This document shows, piece by piece, positions 24,282-33,617 of a stretch of 64,000 nt of DNA; within the stretch, counting starts at the first letter, position 1, and the number at the start of each line of letters is the position of its first letter. The position numbers were made by a program, and so were the translations under genes. The DNA is from an uncultured Lachnospira sp. (GTDB lineage Bacteria > Bacillota > Clostridia > Lachnospirales > Lachnospiraceae): the NCBI GenBank assembly GCA_910585095.1, contig CAJUBU010000003.1, positions 46,476-110,475 on the forward strand, given 5' to 3'. A model generated the notes under the pieces. That model searched no databases. It worked only from the letters and a program-made list of their open reading frames with translations, and was not told the DNA's origin.

Positions 24282-27200
24282 TCAAGTCGTCTCTACATTT
24301 TTATTGCCATAAATTGCTCTTAAATCCGATAATAATTGTGAAGTAATTTGAATATTCTTACTTTCAGGCCATAAAATCCGTTTATTTTCCTGCATACAAT
24401 AAATAACAACACTGTCTTTTCCATCTAAATTGGCAAAATCGTTTCTTAATTTACCCTCATTCTTTTTATACTCTTGTTCATCTTTAAAACGAATCCACAA
24501 TTTTCTTGGCACATTTGCAAAATCGACCATTTTTTCACAAATCAATTTTGCATTTTCATCTGCATTCGCGCTTACACGCCCTGTAATAAACACCATTTTG
24601 GCTGAATCAATAATATTTCTGTACTCTATATAAAGACGTGGAAAAACAATAACTTCTACTGTTCCCATAATATCCTCAATGGTAAGAAATGCCATAGGCT
24701 GCCCGTTTTTAGTATTTTTGATAGTTTTTGCTGTAATCATACCACCAACGGTCTGTTTTGTATCATTTTTAACTTTTGGCTCTCCCGTCTCCTCATTTAC
24801 CATAAAATCAACAGTTTGTGCGGATATATTTTTTTTCCACATACCAACATATTCATCCATAGGGTGTCCGCTGATATATACACCTAATATTTCTTTTTCA
24901 AAATTTAACAAATCTTCTTTTGTATACTCTGATACATTTGGCATTTTTATCTCAAATGCTTTTTTTTGACTGTCGTCTACAAAATCAAAAAGTGACATCT
25001 GACCTGCAATGGCATCTTTTCCTTGTTTTACTTCCTCGTCAATCATCTGCTGATATACGCTTATCATCTGTCGCCTGTTATTTCCAAATGTGTCAAACGC
25101 CCCCGCTTTAATTAAATTTTCTATCATTTTTTTATTGAGTTCATGATACATTCGTTTAATAAAATCCTGCATATTTTTAAAGGTACCATGACTATTTCGA
25201 TTTTTTAATATTTCTTCAATAGCAGGTTTGCCTAATGCCTTAATTGCCGATAAACCAAATCGTATGCTATCGCCTTCAACTAAAAATCCCATACCTGATA
25301 AATTGACATCTGGCGGCAGCATTTTAATTCCCATCTGCCCACAAGCATATATATATTCGGCTACTTTATTGGTATTATTTACTACGGAAGTCATCAAAGC
25401 CGCCATAAATTCAACAGGATAATGATATTTTAGATAAGCTGTCTGATAGGCAAGCACTGCATAACAGGCAGCATGCGATTTGTTAAACGCATATTTGGCA
25501 AAATCAATCATTTCATCAAATATTTTTCCTGCAACTTTTTCATCAATGCCATTTTTTACACAGCCTGCAACATGTTCTTCCTCATTTCCATAGATAAAAT
25601 TATGGCGTTCTTTTTGCATAACATCGGTTTTTTTCTTGGACATTGCACGCCTTACCAAGTCACTTCTTCCCCAAGTATACCCTGCTAAATCACGCACAAT
25701 CTGCATAACTTGCTCTTGATATACAATACACCCATAGGTAGGCTGCAAGATACTTTCAAGCTGTTTGCAGTCATAGGTCACCTCATCTGGATTATTTTTT
25801 CCTTTGATATACTGTGGAATAAAATCCATAGGTCCTGGTCGATACAGAGAAATTCCCGCAATAAGGTCTTCTATATTCTGCGGCTTTAATTCCTTCATAA
25901 AGGACTTCATTCCACCACTCTCTAACTGAAACATCCCCTCACATTTACCAGTACCTATATAATCATAAACATTTTTATCGTTATAATCAATCGTATCCAT
26001 AGAAAAGTCTGAATTTTTTAACTTTGCAAGCTGCTCGGTATCAACAATAACCGACAGATTGCGCAATCCTAAAAAGTCCATCTTTAACAGTCCCAATTCT
26101 TCTAAAGTTGTCATAACAAATTGAGCGACCACAGAACCATCGGAGCCAATCGACAAAGGAACATACTCTTCAACCGCCTGCTTACTTATCAAAACACCTG
26201 CTGCATGCATGGAAGCATGGCGCGGCAACCCCTCTAATCGCTTACTTTTATCAATTAAATCTCTTATCTGTGCATCTTCTTCATACACTTTCTTTAAATC
26301 AGGATTGATTTCTAACGCTTTGTCGATGGTCATTTTCAAATCTCTTGGAACCATCTTGGCAATATTGTCAACCATCGCATACGGAAGGTCTAAGACGCGC
26401 CCAACATCCTTAATAACCGCTCTTGCCGCCATTGTTCCAAAAGTGACAATCTGCACAACACAGTCTTTTCCATATTTATCCACCACATAATCAATCACTT
26501 GCTGGCGTCCTTCAGGACAAAAATCCACATCAATATCTGGCATAGAAATTCGTTCTGGATTTAAAAAACGCTCAAAAATCAGCGTATATTTAATAGGGTC
26601 AATATCCGTAATACCCAAACAATACGAAACAATACTTCCCGCCGCTGAACCTCTGCCTGGTCCTACTGCAATCTGATGTTTTTTTGCATAGTCAATATAA
26701 TCCCATACAATCAAGAAATAATCGACATATCCCATATCACGTATTACAGATAATTCATAGTCCAATCGTTCTTTTAAAGTTTTTCCCTCTGGCTTATAAC
26801 AAGATTCTTTATTGGCGTCTTCCCCTAAAAGATATTCGGGATACCGTTTTTTCATTCCCTCATAACATAAATGCTGTAGATATGTCCATGAATTAAATCC
26901 GTCTGGAACTTCATATTTTGGAAGCTTTGTAACGCCAAATTCAATCTCTACATTGCAGCGGTCGGCAATTTTTTGCGTATTTTCAACAGCCTGCGGAACA
27001 TAAGAAAACAATTCTGCCATCTCTTGTGGCGACTTTAAATAAAACTGTCCGCCTTCATAGCGCATTCGATTTTCATCTGTAACCTTTTTTCCAGTTTGTA
27101 TACAAAGCAAAATATCGTGTGCTTCTACATCCTGCGCATATGTATAATGAACATCATTAGTGCAGACAAGCTCTATTCCAAGTTCATTAGAAAGCCGTAC

Positions 27201-27770
27201 AAGCTGTGGATTGACATAATTTTGTTCCTCAATGCCATGACTTTGCAGTTCCAGAAAAAAATTGCCTTTTCCAAATATATTCTCATATCGTTTTGCAGCG
27301 GCAGCAGCCTCCTCATACATGCCTCTTGACAAATACCTTGACACTTCGCCTGCAAGACACGCACTCAATGCAATAATTCCTTCGTGATACTGCAAAAGCA
27401 CCTCATAATCCACTCTTGGTTTATAATAAAAACCCTCTGTAAATCCTCTTGATACAATTTTCATCAGATTTTTATAGCCTTCATAATTTTGCGCCAACAA
27501 TACCAAATGATAATATCGTTCTTCCGTCACACCAGGTTCTTTGTCAAATCTTGAACCGGGCGCAACATATACCTCACAGCCTATAATCGGCTTAATTCCA
27601 ACTTTTTTGGCAGCTTTATAAAAATCAATTACACCATACATTACACCATGGTCTGTAATAGCAAGACTATTCATCCCTAACTCTTTTGCCCTTGCTGTTA
27701 TTTCCTGAATTTTACTAGAACCATCAAGCAAAGAATACTCTGTATGTACATGTAAATGTGCAAAACTCAT
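24282..27770 (-). CDS. dnaE: DNA polymerase III alpha subunit, DnaE
   Basis: About 1162 residues. N-terminal PHP domain (FAHLHVHTEYSLLDGSS), catalytic aspartates in MPDIDVDFCPEGRQ and downstream, fingers, tandem HhH (LIKAGAFDTFG) and C-terminal OB fold (TVGGMITAKTIKNTKNGQPM). This is the DnaE3/DnaE1 type without the PolC exonuclease. ATG 27770 is favoured by GGAGGAAAAAT; the in-frame extension to 27824 lies in the structured leader. It is followed by pfkA. Replication, cytoplasm. Confidence 0.96.
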   Translation of the reverse strand: MSFAHLHVHTEYSLLDGSSKIQEITARAKELGMNSLAITDHGVMYGVIDFYKAAKKVGIKPIIGCEVYVAPGSRFDKEPGVTEERYYHLVLLAQNYEGYKNLMKIVSRGFTEGFYYKPRVDYEVLLQYHEGIIALSACLAGEVSRYLSRGMYEEAAAAAKRYENIFGKGNFFLELQSHGIEEQNYVNPQLVRLSNELGIELVCTNDVHYTYAQDVEAHDILLCIQTGKKVTDENRMRYEGGQFYLKSPQEMAELFSYVPQAVENTQKIADRCNVEIEFGVTKLPKYEVPDGFNSWTYLQHLCYEGMKKRYPEYLLGEDANKESCYKPEGKTLKERLDYELSVIRDMGYVDYFLIVWDYIDYAKKHQIAVGPGRGSAAGSIVSYCLGITDIDPIKYTLIFERFLNPERISMPDIDVDFCPEGRQQVIDYVVDKYGKDCVVQIVTFGTMAARAVIKDVGRVLDLPYAMVDNIAKMVPRDLKMTIDKALEINPDLKKVYEEDAQIRDLIDKSKRLEGLPRHASMHAAGVLISKQAVEEYVPLSIGSDGSVVAQFVMTTLEELGLLKMDFLGLRNLSVIVDTEQLAKLKNSDFSMDTIDYNDKNVYDYIGTGKCEGMFQLESGGMKSFMKELKPQNIEDLIAGISLYRPGPMDFIPQYIKGKNNPDEVTYDCKQLESILQPTYGCIVYQEQVMQIVRDLAGYTWGRSDLVRRAMSKKKTDVMQKERHNFIYGNEEEHVAGCVKNGIDEKVAGKIFDEMIDFAKYAFNKSHAACYAVLAYQTAYLKYHYPVEFMAALMTSVVNNTNKVAEYIYACGQMGIKMLPPDVNLSGMGFLVEGDSIRFGLSAIKALGKPAIEEILKNRNSHGTFKNMQDFIKRMYHELNKKMIENLIKAGAFDTFGNNRRQMISVYQQMIDEEVKQGKDAIAGQMSLFDFVDDSQKKAFEIKMPNVSEYTKEDLLNFEKEILGVYISGHPMDEYVGMWKKNISAQTVDFMVNEETGEPKVKNDTKQTVGGMITAKTIKNTKNGQPMAFLTIEDIMGTVEVIVFPRLYIEYRNIIDSAKMVFITGRVSANADENAKLICEKMVDFANVPRKLWIRFKDEQEYKKNEGKLRNDFANLDGKDSVVIYCMQENKRILWPESKNIQITSQLLSDLRAIYGNKNVETT

Positions 27771-27886
27771 ATTTTTCCTCCATTCCGAAGCGTAGCGTAG
27801 GAATTTTGCGCAATAAAAATTCACGAAGGTGATTTTTATTGTCGCATCAAACCTTATTTGTGACGCTTCGACACAAATAAGGGTGT
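27771..27886 (-). promoter_or_regulatory. Structured dnaE leader, loop pairs next to the SD
   Basis: A perfect 11-bp stem, CCTTATTTGTG (27852-27862) and CACAAATAAGG (27872-27882), holds a 9-base loop with ACGCTTCG. Those eight bases are exactly complementary to CGAAGCGT at 27786-27793, four bases upstream of the SD (GGAGG, 27777-27781). A second stem, AATAAAAAT/ATTTTTATT (27812-27840), lies between. The design equals that of the GCGCTGCTT leaders, but with other bases. Confidence 0.55.
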
Positions 27887-27932
27887 AACACTCTCCTCCA
27901 TTCTATTCTGCACAGATTCGTGCATCAAAAAT

Positions 27933-27959
27933 GCCACAGACCATAAAACAGCCTGCGGC
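27933..27959 (-). terminator. Putative ftsH terminator
   Basis: On the minus strand GCCGCAG and TCTGTGGC form a short stem followed by ATTTTTG, 20-50 bp after the ftsH stop. Confidence 0.5.
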
Positions 27960-27980
27960 AAATATAAATTCTGTTCATTC

Positions 27981-30443
27981 TTATTGGTTATTTTCTTCTT
28001 TGCTGCCGTTATCTGAATCTTTATTATCTGGTATTTTATTTTTATTCTTTTCAATATTTTGCCAGAAATCATCTAATGGTCCACTAATCGTAGAAGAATA
28101 ACTGCCATCTTCATTAAATGTAACACTTTCTGCTACTTTTTCAGACTTTGACATTTCACTGGTATCAACTGGTTCAGGAATCCCTTTTACCCTTCTAAAT
28201 ATCTTCATAAATTCTTTTCCTGTAATGGTCTCTTTATCATAAAGATATTTAGCCAATTCATCCAATACGTCCCTATTTTCAGCCAACAACTTTTTAGCTT
28301 CTGCAAAACAGCTAGCAAGAAGTTGTTTAACTTCTTCATCAATAATAGCAGCCGTCTCGTCCGAACAATTGAGTCTTGCAGAACCATCTAAATATTTGCT
28401 CTCAATCGTTTCTAAGCTCATCAATCCAAACTTTTCAGACATTCCATACTGCGTAATCATCGCTCTTGCAATATCCGTTGCTTTCTCAATATCATTGGAT
28501 GCTCCTGTTGTCACTGTATCAAAAATGATTTCTTCCGCAGCACGTCCGCCAAGAAGTGTGACAAGCCTTGTCATCAGTTCATCTTTTGTCATAAGATATT
28601 TTTCTTCTTCAGGCACCTGCATAACATAGCCCAATGAACCCATTGTTCTTGGTACAATTGTTATCTTTTGGACAGGTTCGGCATCCTTTTTTAATGCTGT
28701 GATAAGTGCATGACCAACTTCATGGTATGCAACGGTACGTTTTTCTTGTTTACTTAAAATTCTGTCTTTCTTTTCCTTGCCAGCGATTACCACTTCAACC
28801 GCTTCAAACAAATCCTTTTGTGTGACAACTTTTCGCCCGTCTTTAACAGCCGCAATAGCCGCCTCATTAATCATATTGGCAAGGTCTGAACCAACGGCGC
28901 CGCTCGTGGCAAGACCAATCTCGTCAAGGTCAACCGTATCGTCCATCAAAACATCTTTAGAATGCACCTTTAAAACTTCAACTCTGCCCTTTAAATCAGG
29001 CTTGTCAACAATAATTCTTCTATCCAGTCGTCCCGGTCTTAACAGCGCCTTGTCCAAAACTTCTGGTCTGTTTGTCGCTGCAAGAATAAACAATCCCTTT
29101 GATGAATCAAAACCATCCATCTCTGCTAAAAGCTGATTTAAAGTCTGTTCACGCTCATCGTTGCCGCCGCCGTACCTTGAATCTCTACTTTTGCCAATGG
29201 CATCAATCTCATCAATAAAAATAATACATGGAGCTTGTTTTTGTGCTTCCTTAAACAAATCACGCACTCTTGAAGCGCCCACGCCCACAAACATCTCTAC
29301 AAAATCAGAACCTGCCAATGAGAAAAATGGGACATTGGCTTCTCCTGCAACCGCTTTTGCAAGCAATGTTTTACCTGTACCCGGAGGTCCCACAAGCAAT
29401 GCGCCCTTTGGCAGCTTGGCGCCTATCTTTGAATATTTGTCTGGATTATGCAAAAAGTCTACAATCTCTTTTAATGATTCTTTTGCTTCGTCTTGTCCTG
29501 CCACGTCCTTAAACGTTACACCCGTCTGTTTTTGCACATAGACTTTAGCCGTATTTTTGCCAACGCCCATGCCTCCCATCATACCGCCGCCAGACGATAT
29601 CTTCCTATATATAAAGGTAAACATAAATATCATAATTAAAAGCGGCAAAATATAGGCAGCTAAAAATTCAATCATAGAAGCGCTTGAATCTGGAATATAT
29701 CCAGAAATCGTGATATCTGGATTCTTTTTTAATGTCGACACCAACTCGTCATCATTGACATAAGCGGTGTAATATGTGTATTTAATTTTGCCTAACTTAT
29801 TTTGCTCGTCTGCATCATCGGTTGGCGTAATAACAATTCGGTCTGCATCAAACTTTACCTCAGAAATTTTGTCATCTTCTACCATCTGAAGAAATTCTGT
29901 ATAAGATATTTCTTTAAATCGAACATTATTTAAAAGTCCTCGCAATAAAGAAAATCCTATAAACGTAAGAACAGCAGCAATTGCAAGTATCAAAATGGTA
30001 TTAAAATTTTTCTGCTTCTTGTTATTATTTTGGTTATTTCTATTGTTGTTTTGATTATTATTTCTTCTGTTATTTCCATTATTATCATAACCATTATAAT
30101 TACTGTTATTTTGATAATTTTGTCTATCGTAATTTTGTCCATTATAACCTTGTCCGCCATAATTTTGCCCATTATAACCCTGATTGCTATAATTTTGTCC
30201 ATTATAGCCTTGTCCGCCATAATTTTGCCCATTATAACCCTGATTGCCATAATTTTGTCCATTATTGCCTTGACTGCCGCGATTTTGACTGTTATAATCT
30301 TGACCGCCATAATTTGGACCATTGCCAATATCACCCTGACCATTTGGCTTATGGTTGTAACTTTGTCCATTCTGGTTGTTTACATTGGGGTTGCCAGAAT
30401 TAGTGTTTTCAGTGTTATTACCATTATTTTCCCAATTATCCAT
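27981..30443 (-). CDS. ftsH: ATP-dependent zinc metalloprotease FtsH with Asn/Gln-rich N-terminus
   Basis: 820 residues, about 170 more than usual. Residues 1-140 are a low-complexity extension of repeats such as NQGYNGQNYGGQGYNGQNY; then the first membrane segment (TILILAIAAVLTFIGFSLL), an external domain, a second membrane segment (near 258-280), the AAA module with Walker A GPPGTGKT (near 352), Walker B IIFIDEID, the SRH, and the zinc site HEVGH (near 574). It extracts and degrades membrane proteins. The extension is cytoplasmic in the normal topology. GGAGAGAAGGA precedes the ATG. Divergent from pyrG. Confidence 0.95.
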   Translation of the reverse strand: MDNWENNGNNTENTNSGNPNVNNQNGQSYNHKPNGQGDIGNGPNYGGQDYNSQNRGSQGNNGQNYGNQGYNGQNYGGQGYNGQNYSNQGYNGQNYGGQGYNGQNYDRQNYQNNSNYNGYDNNGNNRRNNNQNNNRNNQNNNKKQKNFNTILILAIAAVLTFIGFSLLRGLLNNVRFKEISYTEFLQMVEDDKISEVKFDADRIVITPTDDADEQNKLGKIKYTYYTAYVNDDELVSTLKKNPDITISGYIPDSSASMIEFLAAYILPLLIMIFMFTFIYRKISSGGGMMGGMGVGKNTAKVYVQKQTGVTFKDVAGQDEAKESLKEIVDFLHNPDKYSKIGAKLPKGALLVGPPGTGKTLLAKAVAGEANVPFFSLAGSDFVEMFVGVGASRVRDLFKEAQKQAPCIIFIDEIDAIGKSRDSRYGGGNDEREQTLNQLLAEMDGFDSSKGLFILAATNRPEVLDKALLRPGRLDRRIIVDKPDLKGRVEVLKVHSKDVLMDDTVDLDEIGLATSGAVGSDLANMINEAAIAAVKDGRKVVTQKDLFEAVEVVIAGKEKKDRILSKQEKRTVAYHEVGHALITALKKDAEPVQKITIVPRTMGSLGYVMQVPEEEKYLMTKDELMTRLVTLLGGRAAEEIIFDTVTTGASNDIEKATDIARAMITQYGMSEKFGLMSLETIESKYLDGSARLNCSDETAAIIDEEVKQLLASCFAEAKKLLAENRDVLDELAKYLYDKETITGKEFMKIFRRVKGIPEPVDTSEMSKSEKVAESVTFNEDGSYSSTISGPLDDFWQNIEKNKNKIPDNKDSDNGSKEENNQ
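30100..30300 (-). repeat. In-frame repeats encoding the FtsH Asn/Gln/Gly region
   Basis: The DNA phrase ATAATTTTGTCCATTATA (or GCC variants) recurs about every 30-60 bp, encoding YNGQNY/GGQ/NQ units. The copies are nearly identical, implying recent expansion or recombination. Confidence 0.8.
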
Positions 30444-30563
30444 TCCTTCTCTCCATTCTTTTTGTGTATATGCACATTCAACATTATAATTATAATTTTC
30501 CCATAAATCAATTAAAACTGTATTATTTTTTAAAAAAATATGGAAAATAATTATAAACCGTTA

Positions 30564-30614
30564 TATAATGTTATTTATTATTCATTGATTTACAGCCGTT
30601 ATTCGGCAGAACGG
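30564..30614 (+). promoter_or_regulatory. pyrG promoter -10 and SD-overlapping hairpins
   Basis: TATAAT at 30564-30569 is a likely -10. In the leader, CCGTT (30596-30600) can pair with AACGG (30610-30614), which runs into the GGAGG SD; alternatively GCCG (30595-30598) pairs with CGGC (30604-30607). The two stems exclude each other, so the leader could alter ribosome access. Confidence 0.4.
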
Positions 30615-30622
30615 AGGAAATG

Positions 30623-32254
30623 ATGCCTGTTAAATACGTATTTGTCACAGGTGGCGTAGTATCTGGTCTTGGAAAGGGTATTACTGCTGCTTCTTTAGGA
30701 CGTTTATTGAAAGCTCGTGGATTTAAAGTTACCATGCAAAAATTTGACCCATATATTAACATTGACCCTGGTACAATGAACCCAATTCAGCACGGTGAGG
30801 TATTTGTTACCGATGACGGTGCGGAGACTGATTTAGACCTTGGTCATTATGAACGATTTATTGATGAAAGTCTCAATAAAAACTCCAATGTAACCACTGG
30901 CAAAGTATACTGGGCGGTTTTACAAAAAGAGCGGCGCGGCGATTTTGGCGGCGGTACGGTTCAAGTTATTCCACATATTACCAATGAAATTAAGACGCGG
31001 TTTTTCCGTGATTTTTCATCAAACGATACAAAAATTGCAATTATTGAAGTTGGCGGTACGGTCGGCGATATTGAAAGCCAACCTTTCCTTGAAGCTATAC
31101 GACAATTTCAACATGAAGTTGGCAGAGAAAACGCCATTTTAATCCATGTGACACTGATTCCATACTTAAAAGCATCCGGCGAAATGAAAACAAAGCCTAC
31201 ACAGGCAAGTGTAAAGGAACTTCAAGGCATGGGTATTCAGCCTGATATTCTTGTCTGCCGGACAGAACAGCCATTGCAGGCAGGTATTAAAGATAAGATT
31301 GCTCTTTTTTGCAATGTGCCAAAATCACATGTATTACAAAACCTTGATGTTGAGATTCTCTATGATGCACCGCTTGCTATGGAGGAAGAAAATCTTGCGC
31401 AGGTAGCATGTGAATGTCTGCATCTGGACTGTCCAGAACCAGACCTTGACGAATGGCGCGCAATGTGTACTGCATGGAAAAATCCTACCAAAAAAGTAAC
31501 CATTGCACTTGTTGGTAAATATATTCAGCTTCATGACGCCTACATCAGTGTTGTAGAGGCATTAAAACATGGCGGTGTTGCAAACTCTGCCGATGTTTCT
31601 ATCAAATGGGTAGACTCTGAAACAGTCAATGAAAACAATGCCAATGTCATCCTATCGGATGTTTCTGGTATACTCGTTCCTGGCGGTTTTGGCGACAGAG
31701 GCGTTGAGGGCAAAATACAGGCAATACGATATGCCAGAGAACATCATATTCCATTTTTGGGGCTTTGTCTTGGTATGCAGCTTTCTATTGTAGAATTTGC
31801 AAGAGATGTCATCGGTTATTCCGATGCACACAGCGTTGAATTAAAGCCTGATACGACACACCCTGTCATTCATCTGATGCCAGACCAAGAAGGAATTGAT
31901 GATATTGGCGGAACGCTTCGACTTGGTTCTTATCCTTGTGTTTTGGATAAGACAAGCATTGCTTACAAAGAGTATGGACAAGAGACGATACATGAACGTC
32001 ACCGCCATCGTTATGAAGTCAACAATGATTACAGAACTGTTCTTGCAGAACATGGCATGACTTTATCGGGCATTTCTCCAGATGGAAGAATTATTGAAAT
32101 GATTGAATTAAAAGACCACCCATGGTTTGTCGCAACACAGGCTCACCCAGAATTAAAGTCACGACCAAACCGCCCACATCCATTATTCAGGGGATTTATA
32201 GAAGCTTCATTAAAATATCAAAACGATACAACTACTACAACAAAAAATAAATAG
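30623..32254 (+). CDS. pyrG: CTP synthase
   Basis: 543 residues. N-terminal synthetase domain (KYVFVTGGVVSGLGKGITAA P-loop, MQKFDPYINIDPGTMNPIQH, GGTVGDIESQPFLEAIRQFQ) and a class I glutamine amidotransferase domain with the nucleophile in GLCLGMQLSIVEF and His/Glu in THPE-like QAHPELKSRP. It aminates UTP to CTP. I prefer the second of two adjacent ATG codons (30623), five bases after GGAGG. The gene is divergent from ftsH; a repeat-type terminator follows at 32274. Confidence 0.97.
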   Translation: MPVKYVFVTGGVVSGLGKGITAASLGRLLKARGFKVTMQKFDPYINIDPGTMNPIQHGEVFVTDDGAETDLDLGHYERFIDESLNKNSNVTTGKVYWAVLQKERRGDFGGGTVQVIPHITNEIKTRFFRDFSSNDTKIAIIEVGGTVGDIESQPFLEAIRQFQHEVGRENAILIHVTLIPYLKASGEMKTKPTQASVKELQGMGIQPDILVCRTEQPLQAGIKDKIALFCNVPKSHVLQNLDVEILYDAPLAMEEENLAQVACECLHLDCPEPDLDEWRAMCTAWKNPTKKVTIALVGKYIQLHDAYISVVEALKHGGVANSADVSIKWVDSETVNENNANVILSDVSGILVPGGFGDRGVEGKIQAIRYAREHHIPFLGLCLGMQLSIVEFARDVIGYSDAHSVELKPDTTHPVIHLMPDQEGIDDIGGTLRLGSYPCVLDKTSIAYKEYGQETIHERHRHRYEVNNDYRTVLAEHGMTLSGISPDGRIIEMIELKDHPWFVATQAHPELKSRPNRPHPLFRGFIEASLKYQNDTTTTTKNK

Positions 32255-32273
32255 ACAACCCTATTTCGTACCT

Positions 32274-32410
32274 AAAGGCTGTCGCATAGAAAATAAAATA
32301 TACAAGATATGGTTTAATATTACTTTTTAACCTCATCAAGAAAGTAGCATAGCCAATTGCGAATATTCACTGAACTATCTTGTAGTTGATTTTCTTTATG
32401 CGACAGTCTC
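32274..32410 (+). terminator. pyrG terminator with embedded dispersed repeat
   Basis: AAAGGCTGTCGCATAGA (32274-32290) and TCTTTATGCGACAGTCTC (32393-32410) pair, and TTTTTTT follows at once. The long loop holds a decayed copy of the ~40-bp repeat (CATCAAGAAAGTAGCATAGC, from 32334). Confidence 0.65.
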
Positions 32411-32419
32411 TTTTTTTCT

Positions 32420-32461
32420 CATCAAGCAAACGGCAAAATGAACTGCAAATATCTGCTTGAT
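32420..32461. repeat. Dispersed ~40-bp repeat
   Basis: CATCAAGCAAACGGCAAAAT then ATCTGCTTGAT at the far end: TCAAGCA/TGCTTGA termini are intact while the middle has diverged. It sits right after the terminator at 32410. Confidence 0.6.
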
Positions 32462-32478
32462 TTATTTAAAAATTAGCA

Positions 32479-32527
32479 TTGACAATATAAATATTTATCT
32501 CTATAATTAAACTATAAGTTTAATTAT
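32479..32527 (+). promoter_or_regulatory. Consensus promoter with palindromic TetR-type operator
   Basis: TTGACA (32479-32484) and TATAAT (32502-32507) are both perfect and 17 bp apart. A 25-bp palindrome with arms ATAATTAAACT and AGTTTAATTAT around ATA (32503-32527) overlaps the -10 box, which suits repression by the TetR-family protein encoded 15 bp downstream. Confidence 0.75.
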
Positions 32528-32542
32528 TACAAGGAGAATTGC

Positions 32543-33181
32543 ATGGGACGACGAAAAAAAGAGCCAAAAAGCGTACATCGAGAGCATATAGCCTCTGCTG
32601 CCTCTGTATTGTTTATGGAAAAAGGAATTGTCGCCACTTCTATGGATGATATTGCCAAAGCAGCAGGTTACAGCAAGGCAACCCTATATGTTTATTTTGA
32701 AAACAAAGAAGAAATTATCAGTATTTTGGTGTTAAACAGCATGAAAAAACTTTACGACTACATCTCTTATGCTTTAGAAATGCAAGAAAGCACAAAAACA
32801 AAATATGATTTTATCTGTCGCGGATTGGTGCAGTACCAAGAGGAATTTCCATTTTATTTTAAAATGGTATTGGATAAAATCAATATTGACTTTGAAAATC
32901 GTAGCTATCTTCCAGAAGAAAAAGAAACATATCAAATTGGAGAAGAAATAAATAAAAAAATAAAAGACTTCTTAATATATGGTATAGAAAAAGGCGATTT
33001 GCGCGACAATCTAAAAATTATGCCTGCCATATTTAACTTTTGGGGTATGCTGTCTGGAATTATTCAACTTGCTTCAAATAAAGAAGAATACATTAAAAAT
33101 ACAATGGGATTATCTAAAAAACAATTTTTAGAATATGGTTTTGATATGTTATATTATTCCATTACAAAGAAAGAGGTTTGA
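32543..33181 (+). CDS. TetR/AcrR-family transcriptional regulator
   Basis: 212 residues. N-terminal HTH (ASVLFMEKGIVATSMDDIAK, AAGYSKATLYVYFENKEEII), then an all-helical ligand-binding domain. The CDS begins 6 bases after AAGGAG. Preceded by a near-perfect promoter with an overlapping palindrome, so autorepression is likely. Followed after one base by a small FMN-binding membrane protein, its probable target and partner in an operon. The inducer is unknown. Confidence 0.9.
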   Translation: MGRRKKEPKSVHREHIASAASVLFMEKGIVATSMDDIAKAAGYSKATLYVYFENKEEIISILVLNSMKKLYDYISYALEMQESTKTKYDFICRGLVQYQEEFPFYFKMVLDKINIDFENRSYLPEEKETYQIGEEINKKIKDFLIYGIEKGDLRDNLKIMPAIFNFWGMLSGIIQLASNKEEYIKNTMGLSKKQFLEYGFDMLYYSITKKEV

Positions 33182-33182
33182 T

Positions 33183-33587
33183 ATGAAAATATCTCGAAAA
33201 AAAATCATTTTGTTTATCACCCTGTTTTTTCTTTTTATTAGCCTACTTTTTGTAGCAATTTATTTAAAAAATGTCGCCGCCTACAAAAAAGCTGTAAAAG
33301 AAACAACTTTTGGCGGCGTAGATATTTCTGCTATTCCAGATGGTATCTATACTGGAAAATATAATGTTGATTTTATATATGCCAAAGTAAATGTAACCAT
33401 TCAAAACAAAGAAATTATAGCTATTGACATTTTAGAGCATAAAAATGAACGCGGTAAACCTGCTGAAACCATTATCAACAAAATAATTGCAGAACAAAAA
33501 ATAGATGTTGACACCATGTCTGGAGCGACAAATTCAAGCACAGTTATCAAAAAAGCTGTTGAAAATGCACTTAAACAAACTTTGTAA
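33183..33587 (+). CDS. Membrane-anchored FMN-binding domain protein
   Basis: 134 residues. One N-terminal membrane segment (IILFITLFFLFISLLFVAIY) and an outward-facing FMN-binding domain; DTMSGATNSS is the S/TGAT-type site where FMN is attached covalently through Thr by ApbE in RnfG/NqrC relatives. This suggests an extracytoplasmic electron carrier. AAAGAGG ends the TetR gene and serves as the ribosome binding site. The longer frame from 33135 lies inside tetR and is not used. Confidence 0.85.
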   Translation: MKISRKKIILFITLFFLFISLLFVAIYLKNVAAYKKAVKETTFGGVDISAIPDGIYTGKYNVDFIYAKVNVTIQNKEIIAIDILEHKNERGKPAETIINKIIAEQKIDVDTMSGATNSSTVIKKAVENALKQTL

Positions 33588-33617
33588 AATATAGGAGCAA
33601 ATACTATCATAAATTTG

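Noticed and set aside
30100..30300. Repeats that could be mistaken for a CRISPR array
   Set aside because: The units are in frame, of uneven spacing, and encode FtsH residues; no spacers and no cas genes.
30030..30506. A 158-residue hydrophobic frame on the plus strand, opposite the start of ftsH
   Set aside because: It is the antisense of the Asn/Gln-rich repeats: AAT/CAA codons read backwards give Ile/Val/Leu. It has no credible ribosome binding site.
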